Shown: positions 1 through 5,436 of the stretch, one piece after another
How the letters are laid out: each line of letters begins with the position of its first letter
Position numbering within the stretch: position 1 is the stretch's first letter
DNA from: CAYTED01 sp964404075
Lineage (GTDB): Bacteria; Patescibacteriota; Minisyncoccia; Moranbacterales; UBA1568
Assembly: GCA_964404075.1 (NCBI GenBank)
Contig: CAYOIM010000004.1
Location: 1-35,119, forward strand
DNA length: 35,119 nt
Direction: 5' to 3'
Notes under the pieces: model-generated
What the model saw: the letters and a program-made list of their open reading frames with translations, nothing else
The model's database searches: none
Told to the model about the DNA's origin: nothing
Translations under genes and position numbers: made by a program

Positions 1-33
1 ATTATGCGCATTCTTTTTCTTTCTTTAAAAACT

Positions 34-52
34 GGAGAATTGCCATGACTAA
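34..52 (+). other. Stranded ribosome site and first codons of purE-purC
   Basis: GGAG at 34-37 lies seven bases before ATG 45-47, followed by ACT and AA. This is the original start of the purE-purC gene, cut off by the insertion element that begins at 53. Joining base 52 to base 932 gives ATG-ACT-AAG-AGG-CTG-GTT and runs open into the PurE domain. As assembled, the same ATG reads into the element and stops at TAA 81-83 after 12 codons. Confidence 0.8.
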
Positions 53-70
53 GAGCCTGTTCAAGATCTT
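53..70 (+). repeat. Left terminal inverted repeat of the IS
   Basis: GAGCCTGTTCAAGATCTT, the exact reverse complement of 911-928, preceded by target duplication TAA (50-52). Confidence 0.93.
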
Positions 71-124
71 TCCCCTCATGTAAACTGAGTACCATAGGCT
101 CTAACAAAACAAAAACAAAAGAAT

Positions 125-460
125 ATGCAACGATTACAGTATCCAAGCGATATCACGAGAGAACAGTTCGAGAAGATACGCCCAACGCTCCAATCTGCAC
201 GGAAGAAAACGAAACCAAGAACCGTCGATCAATATGAAGTCTTCTGTGCTCTCCTGTATGTCCTCAAGTCTGGCTGTCAGTGGAGAATGCTCCCAAAAGA
301 GTTCCCGAAATGGAGAACGGTGCACGAGTACTTCCTCCTCTGGAGCGAAAGGAAAGCAAAAAACACTCCGAGCGTACTCGAGGAAGTCCTAAAAAAAATT
401 GGTCAGCGAAGAGCGTATGAAAAATGGCAGGAAATGCAAAACCAGTTTCTGTATTGTTGA
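125..460 (+). CDS. IS5-family transposase, N-terminal frame (orfA, DUF4096)
   Basis: The 111-aa frame begins MQRLQYPSDITREQFEKI and carries the DUF4096 helix-turn-helix-like region (PF13340 type) that opens many IS5 transposases, with SGCQWRMLPKEFPKWRTVHEYF at its centre. Similarity ends at about residue 90, at the A8 run 391-398; the last ~20 residues are an out-of-frame tail. The catalytic half continues in the frame one base ahead. No Shine-Dalgarno site precedes ATG 125. A full transposase requires a +1 shift, or the equivalent loss of one A through polymerase slippage, at the A8 run. Confidence 0.85.
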   Translation: MQRLQYPSDITREQFEKIRPTLQSARKKTKPRTVDQYEVFCALLYVLKSGCQWRMLPKEFPKWRTVHEYFLLWSERKAKNTPSVLEEVLKKIGQRRAYEKWQEMQNQFLYC

Positions 461-920
461 TGCACAGAGCGTGAAGAATACCGACTCGGCAAAGGAAAAA
501 GGCTATGATGCAGGCAAGAAAGTCTCCGGTATCAAGAGACATATCGGAGTGGACACGAACGGATTGCCACATGCATTTGCCGTCACCACTGCCGATGTCA
601 CCGATCGGAACGGAGCAATCCTCGCAATCGGAAGTAACAAAAAGATGCTCCAGTCAGTGAAAAAGATGCTTGCAGACGGAAGCTATACCGGGGAACCATT
701 TGCGAAAGGAGTGAAGGATTTGATTGGAGCGGAGGTGGAAGTGGTCAAGCGAAACGAACTGCATACCTTTGCGGTATTGCCGAAGCGGTGGGTCGTCGAA
801 AGAAGCTTCGGATGGTTGGAGAAATCAAGAAGACTCTGGAAGAATTGCGAACGAACATTGAATTCGAGTCTGCAGATGATGGTTCTGTGCTTTGCCGTAT
901 TACTGCTAAAAAGATCTTGA
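399..920 (+). CDS. IS5-family transposase, catalytic frame (orfB, DDE)
   Basis: This frame encodes the DDE domain: first Asp in SFCIVDAQSVKNTD, second in ADGSYTGE, Glu in VVERSFGWLEKSRRLWK, all in the expected order for IS5 transposases. It is open from 393 just after a TAA at 390-392. The TTG at 399 is the first possible start, but it has no ribosome site, so the segment is probably made only as a fusion to orfA. Residues from KLVSEERMKNGRK onward join smoothly to LEEVLKK of orfA across the A8 run, which marks that run as the shift site. The frame ends inside the right terminal repeat. Confidence 0.85.
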   Translation: MVSEERMKNGRKCKTSFCIVDAQSVKNTDSAKEKGYDAGKKVSGIKRHIGVDTNGLPHAFAVTTADVTDRNGAILAIGSNKKMLQSVKKMLADGSYTGEPFAKGVKDLIGAEVEVVKRNELHTFAVLPKRWVVERSFGWLEKSRRLWKNCERTLNSSLQMMVLCFAVLLLKRS

Positions 921-928
921 ACAGGCTC
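911..928 (-). repeat. Right terminal inverted repeat of the IS
   Basis: Exact reverse complement of 53-70. It contains the stop region of the second transposase frame and is followed by the second TAA copy (929-931). Confidence 0.93.
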
Positions 929-931
929 TAA

Positions 932-2465
932 GAGGCTGGTTGCTGTTGTTTGTGGTTCGAGATCCGATTTTTCTGCAATTAGTCAGGGAATCGCATTACT
1001 TCGTGTCGCTGAAAGGCGTGGCTTGATCGAGGTTGTCCATGTGGATCATGGGGTTGAGGCGTGTAGTGCGCATCGCAATCCTGTAGAACTTCGATTGTTA
1101 GTCCGTAAGTTTCAGGATGAAAAAGTCGATGTGGTCATCATGTGCGCCGGGAAGCTGGCGGCACTTTTCGGAGAATGCGATGCGCTTTCGCGGAACAACT
1201 TCGGGAATGACCATACCTGCTTCATCGCCGTGCCTCTCAAGGGCGATACGGAAGAGGCGAGTCAGGCGGCGCATCTCTCTGCCGTCCAGGTGCCGAATTC
1301 GCAATTCGTTTTTCAGGAAGCATTCTTTCGGAATCCTGAGGTAGCATTCGAATATGCCATCTCCGGTGATCTCCCGACAATACGGATCGAAAAACAACCG
1401 CCGGCAGAGAGCTTCAGTTTGGCTGGAGCCTATCATTACGGCAGGGAGCACAGAAAGCCTCCATTTCCCAGTCGGGCACTGTACGACGAGATCATTTTCG
1501 CGATGGAGGGACATGGTCTGATTCACTATGCGACTGGCAAAACGAGGGAGACATTCCTCAATCCCGAACACCCGGATTTGCTGTATATTCTGGCGACGGA
1601 TCGGATCAGCATTTTCGATATCGTGCTCAATGCGCTTATCCCGAATAAGGGGGCGGTGCTGACGGCGATGACGATTTACTGGTTGAAGAGGGTTTTTTCG
1701 CATATTCCGAACCATCTGGTGGCGTATGGCAGCGGAATTCAGAAATGGCTACCGGATACGATCTGCTATAGAAGGGATGCCTATCCTTTCCTGATCTACC
1801 TCGCGCAACACCTGATCGTCGTTCGGAAGACGGATGTTCTCCCGGTCGAAGCAATCGTTCGCGGCAATCTGACCGGAACCGGTTACAAGGACTACAAGAA
1901 AACCGGCAAGGTTTGCGGAATTGAATTGCCCTCTGGTCTTGTCGATGGGAGCGAGCTACCAGTGTCGATTTTCACAGCCTCAACCAAGGCTCCATACGGA
2001 CAGCATGATGAGAACATACCCTATGAACGGGTATTGGAGCTCATCGGTCCGGAGGCGGCAAATTACATCCAGCATACTTCGATTCATTTGTTCAGTACGG
2101 CGAGGACACTTTTGCGGTCGAAGGGCATTGTGTTGGCTGACACGAAATTCGAGTTTGGCACGAGGCAAGGGGACGGCGGGAATGAAATCTTGCTCATCGA
2201 TGAAGCATTGACACCAGACTCGAGTCGGTTTTGGCCGGAGGAGGGATTAGCTACCGCAATCGACGAAGGGAAGACACCGCCGAGCTTCGATAAGCAACCG
2301 GTACGCGATGCCGGTGTGGTGGCGAATGTCAAATCCAATCCCACATGGATTCCGCCGGATGATCTCATCGTTCAAACGACCGATAACTATCGACACATGC
2401 TTTCGCTCGCAACGGGGATGTCTCTCGAGGCGTTTTGGGCTGGTCCGATGGGAATGAGGGAATAG
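932..2465 (+). CDS. PurE-PurC fusion (AIR carboxylase/mutase plus SAICAR synthase), start removed by IS insertion
   Basis: Two purine-synthesis enzymes are joined in one frame. PurE comes first: GSRSD at 954-968, SAHRNP near 1068, and MCAGKLAAL, binding carboxyaminoimidazole ribonucleotide. PurC follows from about 1440: ATDRISIFDIVL, VRGNLTGTGYKDY, ELPVSIFTASTKA, LADTKFEFG and LIDEALTPDSSRFWP, the ATP and substrate motifs of SAICAR synthase. Codons from 933 onward continue the start at 45-47; with the IS and one TAA removed the protein is 513 aa. As assembled, the only ordinary alternative start is TTG 1023, which would drop the GSxSD phosphate loop and disable PurE while leaving PurC whole. 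Animal PAICS has the opposite order (PurC then PurE). A terminator follows at 2512. Confidence 0.9.
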
Positions 2466-2511
2466 CATCGGTGGGAGTGAATGATTTTTCCGGTGTAATT
2501 CGAAAGATTTT

Positions 2512-2544
2512 CCGAGGTTGCGCACTGCGCACCTCGGTTTTTTT
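2512..2544 (+). terminator. Rho-independent terminator after purE-purC
   Basis: CCGAGGT(T)GCGCA pairs with TGCGCACCTCGG with one bulged T and a one-base loop, followed by seven T. Confidence 0.9.
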
Positions 2545-2578
2545 CTGAAATAGGGTTGGTGATTTTTTGTATTGAGCG

Positions 2579-2587
2579 TGGTATACT
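2579..2587 (+). promoter_or_regulatory. Extended -10 promoter, probably leaderless
   Basis: TGG-TATACT (TGn extended -10). Its last base lies seven bases before ATG 2594, so transcription would start at or next to the start codon. No good -35 is visible at 16-18 bp. Confidence 0.6.
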
Positions 2588-2593
2588 TTTTGT

Positions 2594-3169
2594 ATGATTT
2601 ATACTTTGAATATCGAAAAGGCGATCAAGTTCGCCGGAAAGACGCATAATCATTACCAGGAGCAGAAACGGAAAGGGAAGCGCATCCCGTATATCGCGCA
2701 CCCCTTGACGGCGGGGATCATCCTCTCATTGGCTGGTGCGTCGGAGGAAGTGATCATCGCGGGGATTCTCCATGATACCATCGAGGACAGCATCGATGAG
2801 AAGAAGGTGACGCCGGAGATGATCGAGGAGCGGTTCGGGAAGTCAGTGCGGCATCTCGTGCTCTCGGTGACCGAGATGGACAAGAGCCTGCCATGGGCAG
2901 AGAGGAAGGCGATCGCGCTTTCGCATATCGAGCATTTTTCGGAAGATTCCGTGCTCGTCAAATCAGCGGATGTCTTGAGCAATGGTCGCGAGCTTGTCGA
3001 TGATTACAAGCGGGATGGCAATGAGGTGTTCGATCGTTTCGCCGTTTCGAAGGAGGATACTCTGGCAAATATATCGCGTATCATAGAGGCGCTTCTTCGG
3101 CGTTTTCCGGAGAGCCCTCTCGTGGAAGATCTCAGGATTCTCGCGAAAGCTCTTGATGAGATCTCTTGA
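2594..3169 (+). CDS. HD-domain protein, (p)ppGpp-hydrolase-like (SpoT/Mesh1 type)
   Basis: A 191-aa single-domain protein resembling the hydrolase half of RelA/SpoT and stand-alone Mesh1-type enzymes (HD_4, PF13328). Metal ligands are visible: His36 in YIAHP, His60-Asp61 in LHDTIED, Asp126 in LVKSADVLSN; the catalytic pair Glu64-Asp65 is also present. Spacing matches Mesh1 closely. There is no synthetase, TGS or ACT domain, so it would only degrade (p)ppGpp or a related nucleotide. Transcribed alone: terminator upstream at 2512 and a separate promoter downstream at 3201. No Shine-Dalgarno site; the -10 box is almost against the ATG, suggesting a leaderless mRNA. Activity on (p)ppGpp is inferred from the family. 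Confidence 0.85.
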   Translation: MIYTLNIEKAIKFAGKTHNHYQEQKRKGKRIPYIAHPLTAGIILSLAGASEEVIIAGILHDTIEDSIDEKKVTPEMIEERFGKSVRHLVLSVTEMDKSLPWAERKAIALSHIEHFSEDSVLVKSADVLSNGRELVDDYKRDGNEVFDRFAVSKEDTLANISRIIEALLRRFPESPLVEDLRILAKALDEIS

Positions 3170-3200
3170 GCGCAGAGACAACGCGATCCGACGGCTGTTC

Positions 3201-3228
3201 TTGACTTTCACGGTATTTTCAGTATAAT
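3201..3228 (+). promoter_or_regulatory. Sigma-70-type promoter
   Basis: TTGACT (3201-3206), 16-bp spacer, TATAAT (3223-3228). It would drive the membrane protein gene at 3285 with a leader of about 50 nt. Confidence 0.8.
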
Positions 3229-3284
3229 GCACAGAAGTTCTGTAACAATTTTTTTGGTATCTCATTTTTCCTGTGGAGGGAATC

Positions 3285-3971
3285 ATGCTGAGTGTCATAC
3301 TTGGTTTTTTCTTTTTTATCATCTTACTCTTTCTCGCTTCATTCATCGGAGTATGCTCTCGGTGTCTGTATGAATGGATTGAATACGAGAGGGTGCCGTC
3401 TTTGAGTTTGGGGAATTCCTTTTCGTCACTTCTTTCTCAGCTCTTGGTGTGTGCGATGGGCATGGGTATCCTCTTCGCCTGTGTGAGGTATCTTGTCATC
3501 CCGTGGTTTGACCTGGCACCGTCATGGGCAATGCTTTCTCTCCTGGTGCAGTTTCTCATCGGTTGGGTACTCATGCGTGGATGGTCGCAGGAACAGATAT
3601 TGGAGGAGCGCATGTTATCAGATGAGAATCATCTGAATGTGTTCGGAAAAGAAAGTGCCGATCGAAAGACGCAGAGTACGCCGGCTCAGAATTGGAGGAG
3701 GAGTGAGATGAGGCAGATTACGCTTCCGCGCCAAGTCCGGTGTTTTGAAAAGCGACCAGGAGGAGTGCTTGTGTGGACGATGTGGTCGTTACAAGCAGGT
3801 GTGACCATTGCTATCGGTCATCTCGAAACGGTTTTTTGGGATCATAATTTTCATGAAGTTGCCCCATTTCGTTATAATGGTCAGATATATTATGTTCTCA
3901 TACATGAAGTAGGAATTCAGGGTCTGGTCGTGAAGCTCCGCACTCGGTCAAAATTTTCGGTTGTGAAGTAA
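3285..3971 (+). CDS. Membrane protein of unknown function
   Basis: Not recognised. ATG 3285 follows GGAGGG (3275-3280) by four bases; the in-frame GTG at 3273 is less likely because it overlaps that site. The 228-aa product has a strong first membrane segment (residues ~3-25), two more at ~45-70 and ~80-100, then a soluble stretch of ~125 residues that is charged first and then rich in beta-forming residues. The tail ends FSVVK. It has its own promoter (3201) and its own terminator (3987), so it is monocistronic. No catalytic motif was seen. Confidence 0.7.
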   Translation: MLSVILGFFFFIILLFLASFIGVCSRCLYEWIEYERVPSLSLGNSFSSLLSQLLVCAMGMGILFACVRYLVIPWFDLAPSWAMLSLLVQFLIGWVLMRGWSQEQILEERMLSDENHLNVFGKESADRKTQSTPAQNWRRSEMRQITLPRQVRCFEKRPGGVLVWTMWSLQAGVTIAIGHLETVFWDHNFHEVAPFRYNGQIYYVLIHEVGIQGLVVKLRTRSKFSVVK

Positions 3972-3986
3972 ATCAAAACTCGTATG

Positions 3987-4019
3987 AGCCCGCGAGTATA
4001 AAGTTAAGGGGCTTTTTTT
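3987..4019 (+). terminator. Terminator after the membrane protein gene
   Basis: AGCCC (3987-3991) pairs with GGGCT (4009-4013) across a 17-base loop and is followed by a T-run. The stem is short, but the position just past the stop codon and the T-run support it. Confidence 0.55.
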
Positions 4020-4025
4020 CTTGTG

Positions 4026-4052
4026 AAAAACGAAAAACCCCCAATGCAGGGG
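4026..4052 (-). terminator. Leftward Rho-independent terminator
   Basis: Minus strand: GCCCC, loop TGCATT, GGGGG, then TTTTTCGTTTTTC. No leftward protein gene needs it; it closes the candidate small RNA. Confidence 0.75.
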
Positions 4053-4149
4053 CGTGTATGGGTTCCTGAATAAAGAGTGTCGGAAAAATAAATTTCCCTG
4101 TATTCCAAGTGGATCCCATGATTTTCAACGCACCATTCTGGAGGTTTTC
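4026..4149 (-). ncRNA. Candidate small RNA, about 120 nt, leftward
   Basis: On the minus strand an extended -10 promoter (4164-4156) is followed about 100 nt later by GCCCC-TGCATT-GGGGG and TTTTTC (4052-4026), a clear terminator. There is no ORF of note between them. The RNA would fold as a rod: ATGGG/CCCAT outer stem (4101-4097 with 4062-4058), TCC/GGA, then GAATA/TATTC, capped by GGGAAA/TTTCC. It matches neither SRP RNA, tmRNA nor a tRNA by eye. A 6S-like role is conceivable from the rod shape, but it is much shorter than usual 6S RNA. Function unknown. Confidence 0.5.
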
Positions 4150-4155
4150 ATATCC

Positions 4156-4164
4156 ATTATATCA
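4156..4164 (-). promoter_or_regulatory. Leftward extended -10 promoter
   Basis: Minus strand TGA-TATAAT, a perfect -10 with a TGn extension. A TTGACA sits only 8 bp upstream (4175-4170), too close to act as its -35. It faces away from the pheS promoter, with the 26-bp inverted repeat between them. Confidence 0.6.
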
Positions 4165-4180
4165 CACCCTGTCAAGCAGT

Positions 4181-4241
4181 CGGAAAAACAGCGGTTCAAC
4201 CCCTGTTAAATGTGCACAGGGGTTGAACCGCTGTTTTTCCG
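4181..4241. repeat. Perfect 26-bp inverted repeat between two divergent promoters
   Basis: Left arm 4181-4206 is the exact reverse complement of right arm 4216-4241, with a nine-base spacer. The arms begin CGGAAAAACAGCGG and continue GTTCAACCCCTGT. The repeat lies between a leftward promoter (4156-4164) and the pheS promoter (4249-4278). It could be a bidirectional operator, a cruciform, or a small palindromic insertion. A plain terminator is unlikely because it lies upstream of both promoters in their own direction and no transcript enters it. Confidence 0.8.
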
Positions 4242-4248
4242 TTGTTTT

Positions 4249-4278
4249 TTGACCGGAAGGGGCTGTTTCCTGTACAAT
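4249..4278 (+). promoter_or_regulatory. pheS promoter
   Basis: TTGACC (4249-4254), 18-bp spacer, TACAAT (4273-4278). It begins eight bases after the inverted repeat and gives a leader of about 20 nt before ATG 4306. Confidence 0.65.
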
Positions 4279-4305
4279 GACGAGCATAATGCGCTTTCGC
4301 GTCGT

Positions 4306-5355
4306 ATGGTGATGGATCACATTGAAGCAATTGCAGAAAAAGGACGACAAGCTTTCGAGGCGGTCAAGACGGAGGCGGATCTCTTGTCTGCCGAGACGCT
4401 TTTTTTGGGACGGAAGAGCGAGTTCAATGCCATTATGAAGGGATTGAAGGATCTCTCGCCCGAAGAGAAGAGGATCGCGGGTCCTCTTGCGAATGAAGCG
4501 AAGAAAATGCTCATGACGCTCGCGGCGGAGACTCGTTCCCGTATCGAGCGGGAATCGTTCGATGCAGAAGGGGAATGGATCGATGTGACCGCGCCTGGAG
4601 CGGCATCTCCGCGCGGGCATTTGCATCCGATTACGCGGATCGAGCATGAAATCGAGCATATTTTTTCTGGGATGGGGTTCGCTCTCGCCGATGGTCCGGA
4701 GGTAGAGACGGAATGGTACAATTTCGACGCGTTGAATGTCCCAGCCGATCATCCGGCGCGGGATATGCAGGACACTTTTTGGCTGAAGCCGGGAAATGCT
4801 CAATCATTAACAGAGAACCAGGAGAATTATCTCCTGCGAACACATACCTCGCCCGTGCAGGTGCGATATATGGAAACGCATACGCCTCCATTCGGTATCA
4901 TCGTCCCGGGACGCGTCTTTCGGAATGAGGCGACCGATGCCTCGCATGAGCATACTTTCCATCAGTTCGAGTGCCTCATGGTGGGCGATGCCGTATCCGT
5001 CGCGAATTTCAAGTGGATAGCGGAGACATTTTTCTCACGATTTTTCGGGAGGGCGATTTCGATTCGATTGCGACCGAGCTTCTTTCCGTTCACCGAACCG
5101 TCTTTCGAATTCGATATTTCATGCGTGCTCTGCGACGGATCAGGTTGTCCGGTCTGCAAGCAGTCCGGTTGGCTCGAGATCGGCGGAGCGGGCATGGTGA
5201 ATCAGAAAGTCTTCGAGGCGGCGGGGTATCCGCGCGGACGGTATCAGGGATTCGCCTGGGGGTTTGGCATCACCCGGCTCGCGATGATGAAGTATAAGGT
5301 ATCTGACATCCGTCTCTTCATGAGTGGAGATTTGCGATTCATACGACAATTTTAA
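4306..5355 (+). CDS. pheS: Phenylalanyl-tRNA synthetase alpha subunit
   Basis: The catalytic subunit of the (alpha-beta)2 enzyme that charges tRNA-Phe. N-terminal coiled coil (residues ~1-85), then the class II core: motif 1 around HPITRIEHEIEHIFSGMGF, motif 2 PGRVFRNEATDASHEHTFHQ, Phe-pocket region FFPFTEPSFEFD, a CVLCDGSGCPVCKQSG cysteine cluster, and motif 3 WGFGITRLAMMKY. 349 aa, normal length. I chose ATG 4306; GTG 4309 and ATG 4312 are equally close, and the longer open frame from 4210 would begin inside the inverted repeat, upstream of the promoter. There is no clear Shine-Dalgarno site. pheT follows after 81 bp containing a palindromic repeat. Confidence 0.96.
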   Translation: MVMDHIEAIAEKGRQAFEAVKTEADLLSAETLFLGRKSEFNAIMKGLKDLSPEEKRIAGPLANEAKKMLMTLAAETRSRIERESFDAEGEWIDVTAPGAASPRGHLHPITRIEHEIEHIFSGMGFALADGPEVETEWYNFDALNVPADHPARDMQDTFWLKPGNAQSLTENQENYLLRTHTSPVQVRYMETHTPPFGIIVPGRVFRNEATDASHEHTFHQFECLMVGDAVSVANFKWIAETFFSRFFGRAISIRLRPSFFPFTEPSFEFDISCVLCDGSGCPVCKQSGWLEIGGAGMVNQKVFEAAGYPRGRYQGFAWGFGITRLAMMKYKVSDIRLFMSGDLRFIRQF

Positions 5356-5383
5356 TTTCACTCCGAACGACAAACTTCTCAAG

Positions 5384-5418
5384 AGCGGTCGTTCCGCTTT
5401 TTGAGCGGTGCGACCGCT
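5384..5418 (+). repeat. REP-like palindrome copy 1
   Basis: Outer stem AGCGGTCG/CGACCGCT, a 2x2 internal loop TT/TG, inner stem CCGCT/AGCGG and a short T-rich loop. It lies between pheS and pheT. Same family as the copies at 8491, 8559, 11806, 11884, 12669, 32698 and 32760. Confidence 0.85.
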
Positions 5419-5436
5419 TGATTATCAATTGACTCT

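Larger units (their letters stand above)
53..928 (+). mobile_element. IS5-family insertion sequence (IS1031/IS427-like)
   Basis: An 876-bp element with perfect 18-bp terminal inverted repeats (53-70 and 911-928) and a 3-bp direct repeat TAA on both sides (50-52 and 929-931). It carries two overlapping transposase frames, 125-460 and 399-920, together forming a DUF4096 plus DDE transposase. Size, ends, a TNA-type 3-bp target and the orfA/orfB layout fit the IS1031/IS427 groups of the IS5 family; the group is inferred, the family is firm. It interrupts the fourth codon of the purE-purC gene. Perfect ends and a clean target duplication suggest recent insertion. Confidence 0.93.

Noticed and set aside
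4181..4241. A simple terminator for the membrane protein gene
   Set aside because: A terminator with T-run already lies at 3987-4019, and the repeat is followed by CCGTTGTTTTTTGACC, which carries the pheS -35 box.
4162..4803. A 213-aa minus-strand frame across the pheS control region
   Set aside because: Mostly antisense of pheS; it would begin inside pheS and its end covers the inverted repeat. No motif seen.
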